Numbered from the stretch's first letter, positions 29,678-39,959 are shown. The stretch: 64,000 bases of DNA from Neocallimastix lanati (nom. inval.) (GCA_016946835.1 JACVTC010000078.1:410001-474000), one strand, 5' to 3'. Notes: generated by a model not told the origin, from the letters alone. Made by a program: numbers and translations.

Positions 29678-31103
29678 TTATATTATATTATTTAAATTAG
29701 TTAAACAATCAAACCACAAATTAATAATTTTTTTTCTATCACATTTAGCATCAATTAACTTGGCTTCAATACTTTTGAAGCGTTCAATTAAGACACTGAT
29801 TTCATTAGCTTTATTTATTGCTCTTTTTTTTATTTTCCAAATTCCTCTTATTTTTCTTTGATAATCATAATATGATAAATGTTCAAGTTCATTTAATTTA
29901 TCTATCAATTCATAAAAAGATGGTTTTGTTGGAAATAAATTATTTAAATAATTATTGAGTGATTCTGAGGCATTGTTTGTTATATGTTCTATATTATTAT
30001 AATAATTCCAAATTTTCATATCATAATCAATTAAATATGTTTTATAAAAATATTCTAAAAATTTTAAAAATTGACAATAATTATTTTTAATGGATTTAAT
30101 TTTAATTATAACATAAATATCAAATATATATTCAGGATTTATAAATGGTAAATTTGAAATAGCTTTATAATAAATAAATATATTATTATTATTTTTTACT
30201 TCATTATAGCATAATTTATTTTTTTTAATTTCTAGTGATTTTTTATAATGCCAAATGCAATATTTAATATTTGTATTAGGAAATATTGTTTTTGCTGCTT
30301 TAGATATGGCCCTTTCAAAATCACAATGCAAATTTTTTGGTTCAATTCTAATATTATTGTTACATGTATTAGCATTTTTTTTTCAATTTTTCAAATAACA
30401 TTTTATATGTTTCTTGTTCTTTATTTTTTAATATTGCAAAAGAAGTAGTGAAAAAACTATTTAATTCTTTAGCATAAGTTCTTGTAATAAATACTTGATA
30501 ACTAAATTTAGGGGCAATAAAAAATGTACCATCAACAAATATATCATCATTATATTCCCTAAATAATTTTGCTTGAAAAGGGGATTGAAAAATTATTAAA
30601 TTAGAATTTTTGAATATCATAAAATTTTCACCTCGCTTTGTTTTATAATATTCAGATTCACTTGGAATTTCAGCAAATGTTGTTACATTGGATGGTAGTT
30701 TTTTATTTAAATTTCTTGATATTTGGGATTTAATTGAATTATATTCTGGACATATAAGTCCCATTTCTTTAGAAATTTTATTATATAGGGGTTTTATTTT
30801 TATACCAAAAGGAATTGAACTTTTTTCAATTCCATCTTTAATTTTATGTTTCATTATAGATAGGGATACATCGTATTCATTTTCAGGATGATTATGTAAA
30901 CCATTATACTTTAAAATTTCTTTCTTATCATTTAAAATAATAAAAGATTTACATTTATTTATTTTTTTATATTCTGTACATTTATACACTTTGGAATTAT
31001 CTTTTCTTTTATATGAAAAATTAAATTTATATTTTTTATTAATAATAATTTGTTCTTTTCCTTTGTTGGATTCACTTATATCAATAATTAAATTTTCTTC
31101 CAT
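29678..31103 (-). pseudogene. FLYWCH / MULE-type transposase, one frame break
   Basis: The minus strand starts at ATG 31103. The N-terminal ~80 residues hold a FLYWCH-like zinc finger (YKCTEY ... KCKSF ... GLHNHPE). The DDE transposase core follows, first Asp in IFVDGTFFIAPKF. Frame one stops at KKKC (30369). A single-base shift in a 9-base A run (T on plus, 30375-30383) opens NTCNNNIRIEPKN, then HCDFERA (second Asp) and CIWHYKKSLE. The Glu-containing segment NNASESLNNYL and the rest run to the stop at 29678. MULE proteins catalyse cut-and-paste transposition of Mutator-like DNA elements. Apart from the one indel the ~465-residue protein looks complete, so a sequencing error is possible. Terminal inverted repeats were not identified. 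Confidence 0.82.
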
Positions 31104-31720
31104 TTCTATATTTTTATAAATATTTTTTAATTATATAATTATAATTATTATATTAATTATCCAATATTATTCGTAATTGTAACGGAGGTGCTTCTATTGT
31201 AACGGCGGGACGTGGTATAGAAACACAGAAAGGAGAAAACTCAATAGGTTTACACTATCTGTATAAATAATTCGTTTTATTAGAAATGTTTTTTATTAAT
31301 TATAAAATTTAAAATAATTATTAATATTAATCAACAAGGTAATATTTCGAATTACTTATACGTTAATTATTATTAATAAAAGCACGAAGAAAAATATTTT
31401 CATTCGTGAAGTTCGCACTATTTATACTTTTAACGGAAAAACAGTTTTAACATGTAAAAATAATTTTAAAGAAATATTTAGAAATATGTTTGTAATAATT
31501 AATAATGTAAAGTTTCTAGAATATAGATTTTAATTGATGAAAATGAATCTTATCAAAAAAGAATAAAATAATTTATATAATAAGAATTTCTAAATTCATT
31601 TCGGTTGAATTACGAACCAAAAGAATCTTTAACTTTCTATAATTTTATACAGAAAGAATATTCAAGAAGATATTATTAATAATTAATAAAATAATTAATA
31701 AAATAATTATTAATGCAAAA
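31104..31720. other. AT-rich intergenic DNA
   Basis: No gene. Two copies of TTGTAACGG followed by AGG or CGG (about 31178-31206) lie just upstream of the MULE start and could belong to that element. The remainder is featureless up to the tRNA-like unit. Confidence 0.5.
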
Positions 31721-31793
31721 TGGGTTGAGGTATGAGTCGAACCCATGAAGTACTGGTCATGGTCAATGTAACTAACCATTGAACCAAAGTTCT
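31721..31793 (-). other. tRNA-like Pol III unit next to the LTR array
   Basis: Minus strand: a perfect A box TGGTTCAATGG (31786-31776), a B box GGTTCGACTCA (31743-31733) at tRNA spacing, and a TTTT terminator immediately after (31720-31717). The acceptor arms (AGAACTT against CTCAACC) and T stem pair poorly, so it is probably a tRNA-derived pseudogene or SINE head that may still recruit TFIIIC. Its inferred first base is 15 bp from the outer edge of the E1 LTR, on the upstream side of the unit. Confidence 0.65.
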
Positions 31794-31807
31794 AATTTTA
31801 CTAACTG

Positions 31808-32466
31808 TGATACGATACCACTATAAAAATAAGATTTAGGTAAGAAATTTAGGTTAGAAATATTGTATAAATATTATTGGTTATAATAATTAAAATAATT
31901 TATATATAGTTAATTCAAATAATTATTTTTAAAAGCATGGTTAATTCTTTTGTCATAATTAAAAATAGATAAATTATATTATTAATGATTCTATTATTAT
32001 GATAATAAATTAATTCATCATTATTATTAATAAGTTTTATTTTATATTTTAAATATTATTTTGAGAATTATATAGTTTTAGGAATTATATTATAAATATT
32101 GACAATTATATTTTATTCAGGAAATATATTTTAAATATTAATAGTTAAATATATTTAATAATGAAATTGTATTTTTAAATAAAGTTATTAGGAAATTAAT
32201 AGTTAAAGAGATATGTTTAATAAAAATATAATATTAATTAATTATTTTAACAATTATATAAAATTAAGAGAATGTAATAATAAATTATTATGTATGTAAA
32301 AATAAAATTATAAAAATAAATAAAGAACAAAATATTATTATAAAACATTATTATTATAAATTATTTTCTTATATTTATTAGAATATATTATTGTGTCATA
32401 ATTCCCTAGAGAAACGACCAAATAAATAAATAACTAGATATGGAATATTTTAAATGTTCTGTATCA
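31808..32466 (+). repeat. E1 5' LTR
   Basis: 659 bp, TGATAC...GTATCA. Shares with the E2 LTR the segment TTAGAATATATTATT followed by TGTCATAATTCC near the 3' end, and with E3 the shorter TATTAGAATATATT. Its U5 part contains CTAGAGAAACG (32406-32416), the exact reverse complement of CGTTTCTCTAG in the leader (32487-32497). Confidence 0.93.
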
Positions 32467-32470
32467 AAAA

Positions 32471-32487
32471 TGGTGGAGAATCCGGGC
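32471..32487 (+). promoter_or_regulatory. E1 primer-binding site
   Basis: TGGTGGAGAATCCGGGC starts 4 bases after the LTR. TGG at the start fits pairing with the CCA end of a tRNA whose 3' part would read GCCCGGATTCTCCACCA. The same site is used by E2 (36798-36814). Confidence 0.8.
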
Positions 32488-32529
32488 GTTTCTCTAGCAT
32501 GATAATATGAAAATAATAAAAATTTGAAA

Positions 32530-32574
<45 letters not shown>

Positions 32575-32777
32575 AAAAAAAAATATCGTGTAATAAAATA
32601 ATAGTTTATTTTAACACGTAAAGATAATATTAATAGTTTTTAATGACACATAATAAAATAATAGTTTAATATAGTAAATAATAAAATAATAGTTATTTAA
32701 AATGTTATAATAATATATATTATTTAAAATAACGCGTAATAGAAATAAATATAAACAAAAAAAAAAAAAGAAAAAAT

Positions 32778-32821
<44 letters not shown>

Positions 32822-32827
32822 ATCAAA

Positions 32828-34483
32828 ATGAATGTTCAAGGCTTAATAAAAGAACTACCTTTATTAGTCAATTATGGAAGGGATATTGATGGATGGATTA
32901 AGGACTTTGAGGAAGTTATGGAATTATGGGAGATTTACACATTGAGGCAACAATACTTTTGGATAATTAAATGTGTAAATCAAGACATAAATATAGAAAT
33001 TAAAATATTAAAAGAAAAGTATAAAAGAAATGAATATCCAACATTAAAAGAAATACAATATGCCATTGAAAAATATTTAAATATTACTCAAAGTGAAAAA
33101 TGCTGGACTTTAAAGACCATAAAAGTTCCAAATGATACAAAAATTTCAATTTTTAATGTAACTTATAGAAGACTATTAAAGAATTTGGAGTGCGACTTTA
33201 GGAAATTAGTGACAATTGAAGATTATTTAAATTCAATAAAAGTTAGACGTTTCCCATATCAACAAGTAATTATAAAAGGATGCAAAACTATAGAAGATGC
33301 TATGAAAACTGCTTCTCTCGCTGAAAGAATAGAAAATGAATTAATAGAATCTAATAAGGAAGAAAGAGAAAGCTTTAATAACCATAAAATAACTTATAAT
33401 AGGAGAAACAATAGGACTGACCCTTATAACACGCATTTTAGAGAATATGGATTAATAAATGAAAATATTAATAAAAATTTTAGGAAATTTAATTTTAATT
33501 ATTACAATAATTATAATAATAAATTAAAAACTAATAATTATTATAATAAAATAAATAATTTTACGCCTAGACAAAACAAAATGAATTATTATAAAAGAAA
33601 TTATAATATTGAACAAAATAAAAATTTTAATTATTTTGATTCGGATTATACTAATGTTGAATGTGGCAATTCAAATTTTAATGGTAAAGAAAATTATTTA
33701 AAATCTATGAATAATTCTAATTGTAATTCTTGCATGAATGTTAATTCAATAAATAATTATTATATTAATAAAGAAAATTTGAATTCATATTATTATTATG
33801 GTAATATTAATAGTTCTTCAAAAGGTATTTATAAAGAAATAATAAATAGTAATTATGATCATAATATTAATAGTAAAGATACTTGCACTATTGAAGAAAA
33901 TTATAATTTAAATTCCGTGGATGAAAATGTTAATGTTAAGGGCGAATCAGGAAATAAACACGTAAATAATGATAATGATAGAATTCAAACTAAAATCACA
34001 ACTTATAATGATAATATGGATAAACAAATTATTGAAGAAAATATAGAAGGTAATATGGTAATTAATAAATTGAGTGATACTATTCTCGAAGGTAACGTAT
34101 ATAATCCATCACATAAACTAATTCCAGTAGAAAAGAAAAACGAAAACATATTATTATGTAAAGAGGAAAGTAAATTATTAGAAAGTAAACCTATTGATAA
34201 ATTGAAAATAAATAAAATTAAGATGGAAGGAAATAATTTAAATATTTATAATGAAATGATAAATAAAATTAAAATAAATTCTGATAATAAAATAATAATA
34301 AAAAAAATACCTACTGTAGAAAATTCCAACCAAAATAATGGTAATAGCAAAAATAATTCAAAAAGAAAATTTAAAATTAAATTTAATTATAAAAATACAA
34401 TTATTAAAAAGTATAATAATAATAGGAAAGATACAAAGTGTATTATCAGGAATTACAAATATAAAAGAAAAAGAAAAACATAG
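32828..34483 (+). CDS. E1 Gag-like protein, no zinc knuckle, basic tail
   Basis: 551 residues. The first ~180 residues are a Ty3-type capsid region homologous to the E2 and E3 Gags: LPLLVNYGRDIDGWIKDFEEV here, against LPLLENYNNDINEWIEEL in E2 and LPHLADYGKDVDSWMTDF in E3. Further matching blocks are YPTLKEIQYAIEKYL and DYLNSIKVRRFP. The middle is Asn/Tyr-rich low complexity. The C-terminus has no CCHC zinc knuckle; it ends in a Lys/Arg-rich tail (KRKFKIKFNYK ... YKYKRKRKT) that could take over RNA binding. No TTTAAAC slippery site or pol frame follows. Presumed role: packaging of the E1 RNA, alone or in mixed particles with E3 Gag. Confidence 0.85.
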   Translation: MNVQGLIKELPLLVNYGRDIDGWIKDFEEVMELWEIYTLRQQYFWIIKCVNQDINIEIKILKEKYKRNEYPTLKEIQYAIEKYLNITQSEKCWTLKTIKVPNDTKISIFNVTYRRLLKNLECDFRKLVTIEDYLNSIKVRRFPYQQVIIKGCKTIEDAMKTASLAERIENELIESNKEERESFNNHKITYNRRNNRTDPYNTHFREYGLINENINKNFRKFNFNYYNNYNNKLKTNNYYNKINNFTPRQNKMNYYKRNYNIEQNKNFNYFDSDYTNVECGNSNFNGKENYLKSMNNSNCNSCMNVNSINNYYINKENLNSYYYYGNINSSSKGIYKEIINSNYDHNINSKDTCTIEENYNLNSVDENVNVKGESGNKHVNNDNDRIQTKITTYNDNMDKQIIEENIEGNMVINKLSDTILEGNVYNPSHKLIPVEKKNENILLCKEESKLLESKPIDKLKINKIKMEGNNLNIYNEMINKIKINSDNKIIIKKIPTVENSNQNNGNSKNNSKRKFKIKFNYKNTIIKKYNNNRKDTKCIIRNYKYKRKRKT

Positions 34484-34667
34484 TTTGAATATAATTCAAT
34501 TAAATTTTCAAAATTCAAAATTCAAAAATTCAAAATTTAAATTATTAAATTTCAAATTTCAAATTTCAAATTTCTATAAAAAAAAAAAAAAAAAAAAAAA
34601 TTTATACATAATATTTTTATGTTTTTACTTTTTTAACAAAATATATATAAAAATTTAATTATTAAAT

Positions 34668-34702
<35 letters not shown>

Positions 34703-34719
34703 TTTTTTTTTTTTCGCCT

Positions 34720-34759
34720 GACTTCAAGGGACGAAGTCTTATTTAAAGTGGGGGAATCT
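34720..34759 (+). promoter_or_regulatory. E1 3' hairpin and polypurine tract
   Basis: GACTTCAAGGGACGAAGTC (34720-34738) folds GACTTC on GAAGTC. AAAGTGGGGGAATCT follows and ends directly at the LTR, the expected plus-strand primer. The same arrangement precedes the 3' LTRs of E2 and E3. Confidence 0.8.
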
Positions 34760-35418
34760 TGATACGATACCACTATAAAAATAAGATTTAGGTAAGAAAT
34801 TTAGGTTAGAAATATTGTATAAATATTATTGGTTATAATAATTAAAATAATTTATATATAGTTAATTCAAATAATTATTTTTAAAAGCATGGTTAATTCT
34901 TTTGTCATAATTAAAAATAGATAAATTATATTATTAATGATTCTATTATTATGATAATAAATTAATTCATCATTATTATTAATAAGTTTTATTTTATATT
35001 TTAAATATTATTTTGAGAATTATATAGTTTTAGGAATTATATTATAAATATTGACAATTATATTTTATTCAGGAAATATATTTTAAATATTAATAGTTAA
35101 ATATATTTAATAATGAAATTGTATTTTTAAATAAAGTTATTAGGAAATTAATAGTTAAAGAGATATGTTTAATAAAAATATAATATTAATTAATTATTTT
35201 AACAATTATATAAAATTAAGAGAATGTAATAATAAATTATTATGTATGTAAAAATAAAATTATAAAAATAAATAAAGAACAAAATATTATTATAAAACAT
35301 TATTATTATAAATTATTTTCTTATATTTATTAGAATATATTATTGTGTCATAATTCCCTAGAGAAACGACCAAATAAATAAATAACTAGATATGGAATAT
35401 TTTAAATGTTCTGTATCA
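34760..35418 (+). repeat. E1 3' LTR
   Basis: 659 bp, no difference from the 5' LTR noticed by eye. Followed by ACTG (35419-35422). Confidence 0.93.
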
Positions 35419-35424
35419 ACTGTG

Positions 35425-36324
35425 TGTAATAATTCTATTAAGAACTAACTCAAAATAGAATTATTAACTACAACTTAACGACTAATTCATTAAGTTGAGA
35501 AAATAAAATAAAATAAATTTTTTTACCTTTAATGTAGAGTTTATTATAAAATTAATTATAATAATAACACAAAATGTAAGAGAAGAATTGTTTGTATAAA
35601 TTGATCTTAAAAATATGTTTTTTAATAAAATATTTTTATTAATTTATTAAAGTTAAAAATATAAAAATGTTACTATTATAACTATGTTTTTTATAATAAT
35701 AACTCTTGATTTCTCAAAGAGAACTCAAGAGCCTTATTTATATTTTTTTATGAAAATAAGATTAAATAAGAAAGGGTTTTCTAATCTTAACAAATCTCTT
35801 ATCTAGGAAAAGATTAGATAGAAAAACCTAGATAAGTTTTCGATCGATATTCTATCCATATCGATCATCGCATTAATTAAGTAAAACCGATTACTTCTAA
35901 AAAGTAATTGGAAAAAATCTTAATTAACCGATTTTCTAATCTAATCTAATGATCGAAAATAAAAGAATAAAATAATAAAAGATATTTCGATCATATAATT
36001 TATCCTTATATTAAAAATATAAAATTAAATAGTTAATAAAATACAGAATACATTATAAAATACAGAATACATTATAAAATACAGAATACATTATAAAATA
36101 CAGAATAAAATACAATACAAAATACATTAGTTACAGTAGAGAATTTAACATATTGTAAATATATTATTTAAAATTATTAAATAAATTTTGTTAAATTAAT
36201 GAATATTTAAAATTAAATTAAATAAATTTAATAAATATTATATGTAATTAAATAAAGTTATAGTTATAATAACTTAACTAAGAAAATATAATTATTTGCT
36301 AACAAATAATTATAGATTCTTACA
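35425..36324. mobile_element. 900-bp solo LTR (or TIR element) between E1 and E2
   Basis: Begins TGTAATAATTCTA and ends TAGATTCTTACA, imperfect inverted termini of TG...CA type, with the 5-bp direct repeat CTGTG on both sides (35420-35424 and 36325-36329). The second CTGTG overlaps the first two bases of the E2 LTR. It has no coding potential. Internally it has a 19-base direct repeat around 36040-36110 and a palindrome near its right end with arms ATAATTATTTG and CAAATAATTAT. The boundaries can also be drawn with ACTG as a 4-bp duplication. I call it a solo LTR because of TG...CA ends and length; orientation is unknown. Confidence 0.65.
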
Positions 36325-36327
36325 CTG

Positions 36328-36793
36328 TGATACGTGACCACTATAAAAATGGTATTTAGGTAGATTCTTTAGGTTAAAGAAATACTTAAATATTATTGGT
36401 CAATAATAATTTTATAATAATATATATAATTTTAGAATAATAATTGTTAAACGGAGAATTCTTTTATTTATAAGTATATACTTATGATAAATTAATTCAC
36501 ATAAATAGCTATTTTTATATTTTATTTTAGTATAGTTAAAAAGAGATATTATGTATATTTGAGATAATTAATTATAATATTTATGTAAGAGAGTAGTAAT
36601 AATAATTGATGTAATAATTAATAATTAATAATAAATAAAGAGTACATTAAAAAGATATATTTATTACTTTATTTTGTATTATTGTATGTGTTATTTCTAT
36701 TTAATATTAGAATATATTATTTTGTCATAATTCCTTATTGTCATTGCCCATAAATAAATATTAATTTAGATACATAAATAAAATATCGTATCA
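36328..36793 (+). repeat. E2 5' LTR
   Basis: 466 bp. The U5 segment TATTGTCATTGCCC (36736-36749) is complementary to the leader GGGCGTGACAATA (36811-36823) apart from a small internal bulge. Confidence 0.93.
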
Positions 36794-36797
36794 AATT

Positions 36798-36814
36798 TGG
36801 TGGAGAATCCGGGC
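36798..36814 (+). promoter_or_regulatory. E2 primer-binding site
   Basis: TGGTGGAGAATCCGGGC, identical to that of E1. Confidence 0.8.
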
Positions 36815-37028
36815 GTGACAATAGCAAAATAATATGAAAATAATATTAATAAAATAATACATCTACATAATAAATATATAATAAATATTATTTAGTATAT
36901 ATATAAAAAGAATTTAATTAGTTTAAATTAGTTATTAATAATTATAATAGTAATAGTTATAATAATATTAAATTGAATTAGAAAATTGTAATAAAAAATA
37001 TATATAAGAATAAATAAAATTTTTAAAG

Positions 37029-38477
37029 ATGAATGTTTTTAAGATATTAAGTACGTTACCATTATTAGAAAATTATAATAATGATATCAATGAATGGATA
37101 GAAGAATTAACCGAGTCATTTGAATTATGGGATATAAAAGAACAAGAAAGAAGATTTATTTTATGTAAAGAATGTGTAAATAAAGAAATTAGGTATGTTC
37201 TTGATGAATTAAAGGAAGAAAAGAATCAGGTTCCTAGCTTAAAAGAAATAAAAATAGCCTTAGAAGAATATCTAGAAATAACATCAAGTGTAAAATATTG
37301 GAACTTAATTAATTTAAAAATTAATTCAAATGAATCAATTAGTAATTTTAATTATAAATACTTAAGAAAATATAATGATATTGATAGTAATATAAAGAAA
37401 TTAATTACTGTTAATAATTATGTTAATTCAATCAGGTCCAGAATATATCCTTGTTTAAGAATATTAGAAGAAGAAATCGAAGATATAAAAGAAGCTATCA
37501 AATATGCAGAAAAAGTTGAAAGAATTGAAAAGAAATTAAATTTAAATTTAAATAATATTTATAAGAATAATAATCAAAAATGGAATAATAATAATTTCAA
37601 AATGAATAAATTAAATAGTAATATAAACAATAAGAATAATAAAATTATGTGCTTTAGATGCTATGAGTTAGGTCATAAAGCTGTTAATTGTAGACACACA
37701 TTTAAAGAATTAGCGGAATTAGAAAGAACTGGAATTTTGGAAATAAATAAAAGAAGAAATTTTATACCTGGAAACCATAATAATTATAATTATAAATTTA
37801 ATTCATATGATAGAAATAAAAACTGTATTAATTATTATCGTAGAAATTATAATTTAAATAGTAATATTGCTGAAAATCATCATAACATGATTAGTTTTGG
37901 TAAAAAGCATAATGGAAATAGAGAAATTTATAGGAATAATTATAATTTAAATAATAATTTTGGTAATAATAATTATAATAATTTAAATAATTATCTAAAT
38001 AAAAGTAATTATGATTTAAATAAAAATTTTGGTACCAATAACAATAACAGTAGTTTAAATGAGAATATGAATACAAAAAAAAATAGAATATACAATAATC
38101 ATGGTATAAATTATAATATGCAAGGAAATAAAGATGTAAATATTGGAAATGAAATTAATTTCAACAATAATTTAAATAATAATTGTGTAGAAAATACGTT
38201 TAATTCAAATATAGATATTACTCAAGATAATATAATTGGAAATAATATAAATAAAAACAATAATGGATATAGTAGAAACATAAATTCAGTAGGAAATAAT
38301 AGTGGTTTTACTAATAACAATACTAATAACAATGATAATTATACAAATAACGAAAATAAAAATGTTAATAATATTAACGAAATGAATTATAATAAAAACA
38401 ATAATAACAATAACAATAACAATAACAATAATAATAATAAAAATAATAATAATAGAAATAAAAAAAAAAAAAAATAA
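37029..38477 (+). CDS. E2 Gag-like protein with CCHC zinc knuckle
   Basis: 482 residues. The N-terminal ~175 residues form the same Ty3-type capsid domain as E1 and E3 (LPLLENYNNDINEWIEEL, VPSLKEIKIALEEYLEI, NNYVNSIRSRIYPC). A CCHC knuckle of spacing C-X2-C-X4-H-X4-C follows at about residues 213-226 (CFRCYELGHKAVNC), then FKELAELERTGIL, which E3 also has after its knuckle. The rest is an Asn-rich tail ending in poly-Asn and five Lys encoded by an A run. The frame ends without a slippery heptamer and no pol follows. Likely role: structural protein for the E2 RNA, with enzymes supplied in trans. Confidence 0.87.
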   Translation: MNVFKILSTLPLLENYNNDINEWIEELTESFELWDIKEQERRFILCKECVNKEIRYVLDELKEEKNQVPSLKEIKIALEEYLEITSSVKYWNLINLKINSNESISNFNYKYLRKYNDIDSNIKKLITVNNYVNSIRSRIYPCLRILEEEIEDIKEAIKYAEKVERIEKKLNLNLNNIYKNNNQKWNNNNFKMNKLNSNINNKNNKIMCFRCYELGHKAVNCRHTFKELAELERTGILEINKRRNFIPGNHNNYNYKFNSYDRNKNCINYYRRNYNLNSNIAENHHNMISFGKKHNGNREIYRNNYNLNNNFGNNNYNNLNNYLNKSNYDLNKNFGTNNNNSSLNENMNTKKNRIYNNHGINYNMQGNKDVNIGNEINFNNNLNNNCVENTFNSNIDITQDNIIGNNINKNNNGYSRNINSVGNNSGFTNNNTNNNDNYTNNENKNVNNINEMNYNKNNNNNNNNNNNNNNKNNNNRNKKKKK

Positions 38478-38612
38478 ATAAATAATTTAATTATGATAAG
38501 TATTAATAAATAAATAATTATATATATAACAATCATTTAAATTAAATTAATTCGAAATTTCAAGATTTCGAATTTCAAAAATTATAATAATCATTAATTC
38601 AAAAATTTAATT

Positions 38613-38663
<51 letters not shown>

Positions 38664-38683
38664 CCAATAATAAATTTTAATAA

Positions 38684-38723
<40 letters not shown>

Positions 38724-38738
38724 TTATATGGTTATAGA

Positions 38739-38777
38739 GACTTCAGGGGACGAAGTCTAATTTAAGTGGGGGCGTCT
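38739..38777 (+). promoter_or_regulatory. E2 3' hairpin and polypurine tract
   Basis: GACTTCAGGGGACGAAGTC followed by AAGTGGGGGCGTCT, ending at the LTR. Confidence 0.8.
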
Positions 38778-39243
38778 TGATACGTGACCACTATAAAAAT
38801 GGTATTTAGGTAGATTCTTTAGGTTAAAGAAATACTTAAATATTATTGGTCAATAATAATTTTATAATAATATATATAATTTTAGAATAATAATTGTTAA
38901 ACGGAGAATTCTTTTATTTATAAGTATATACTTATGATAAATTAATTCACATAAATAGCTATTTTTATATTTTATTTTAGTATAGTTAAAAAGAGATATT
39001 ATGTATATTTGAGATAATTAATTATAATATTTATGTAAGAGAGTAGTAATAATAATTGATGTAATAATTAATAATTAATAATAAATAAAGAGTACATTAA
39101 AAAGATATATTTATTACTTTATTTTGTATTATTGTATGTGTTATTTCTATTTAATATTAGAATATATTATTTTGTCATAATTCCTTATTGTCATTGCCCA
39201 TAAATAAATATTAATTTAGATACATAAATAAAATATCGTATCA
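38778..39243 (+). repeat. E2 3' LTR
   Basis: 466 bp. Its last base is followed by ACTG and then immediately by the E3 LTR. Confidence 0.93.
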
Positions 39244-39247
39244 ACTG

Positions 39248-39793
39248 TGATGCAGTATTTAAATAAAAAGAGAATATTATCAAGAAATAAAATTAAATAT
39301 AATAAATAATTAGTTAAATTATATATGTATATTATAATAATAAATAGTAATATAAAAATTATTAAATTTATTTAATTAGTTAATAGCCAATAGGATTTAA
39401 TTTATAGTAAATTAGAAATTAGAAATATAAAAGAAAAATTATTATAATTCTTTAAAGAAAAGGAGGTTTTTTTATTTAAAAAAAAAATAGAGATAAAATT
39501 GGTTAAAATAAATATATTTGGGGAATATATTTATTTATCAAAAATTTTAATAGTAATAAGTTAGTTAGAAATAAATAATTAATAAGATCTTTAATAACAT
39601 TTTATTATAAAATTTGTATTACGACATAAATAATTTAAATAAATAAATAAAACGACAAAACTATAATTTTTTTTATATTTTGTTTTAATATTAACGTGTA
39701 TTGTAATTATATATTTTTATATTAGAATATATTTTTATTTAATACAATCTTGCTAACCACAAAAACATTGATACTTATAGAAATAATGTATCA
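39248..39793 (+). repeat. E3 5' LTR
   Basis: 546 bp. The U5 segment ATCTTGCT (39747-39754) is the reverse complement of AGCAAGAT in the leader (39820-39827). Confidence 0.92.
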
Positions 39794-39798
39794 AAATT

Positions 39799-39815
39799 TG
39801 GCGCCCAACGTGGGG
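39799..39815 (+). promoter_or_regulatory. E3 primer-binding site
   Basis: TGGCGCCCAACGTGGGG, five bases after the LTR, complementary to a tRNA 3' end reading CCCCACGTTGGGCGCCA. It uses a different primer tRNA from E1 and E2. Confidence 0.82.
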
Positions 39816-39959
39816 GGAAAGCAAGATCAAATAAATTAATATGAAAATAATAAGAAAATTATAATTACAATATAATTATCATAATAGAATACTTTTTTTT
39901 TATATATAATCTTTCATTTATTTTTCTTTTTTTTATCAAGTAATTATTTTTTTTTTACA

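Larger units (their letters stand above)
31808..35418 (+). mobile_element. E1: LTR retrotransposon encoding only Gag (TR-GAG type)
   Basis: A 3611-bp element bounded by two 659-bp LTRs that begin TGATAC and end GTATCA, with ACTG on both outer sides (31804-31807 and 35419-35422). Inside are a primer-binding site, one Gag reading frame, a GACTTC/GAAGTC hairpin (34720-34738) and a polypurine tract directly before the 3' LTR. No protease, RT, RNase H or integrase sequence exists between the LTRs, so it depends on enzymes from elsewhere. By eye the two LTRs are identical, which means a recent insertion. Confidence 0.9.
36328..39243 (+). mobile_element. E2: second Gag-only LTR retrotransposon
   Basis: 2916 bp with two 466-bp LTRs (36328-36793 and 38778-39243), again TGATAC...GTATCA and flanked by ACTG (36324-36327 and 39244-39247). 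It contains the same primer-binding site as E1, one Gag frame, the hairpin (38739-38757) and a polypurine tract before the 3' LTR, but no pol. The LTR sequence differs from that of E1 except for the TATTAGAATATATT and TGTCATAATTCC blocks, so E1 and E2 are distinct families. The LTR pair looks identical by eye. Confidence 0.9.

Noticed and set aside
31104-31260. TTGTAACGG copies as a terminal inverted repeat of the MULE
   Set aside because: No inverted match was found on the other side (28840-29677).
31721-31793. Functional tRNA gene next to E1
   Set aside because: A and B boxes and a T4 terminator are present, but acceptor and T stems do not pair well enough; I report it only as tRNA-like.
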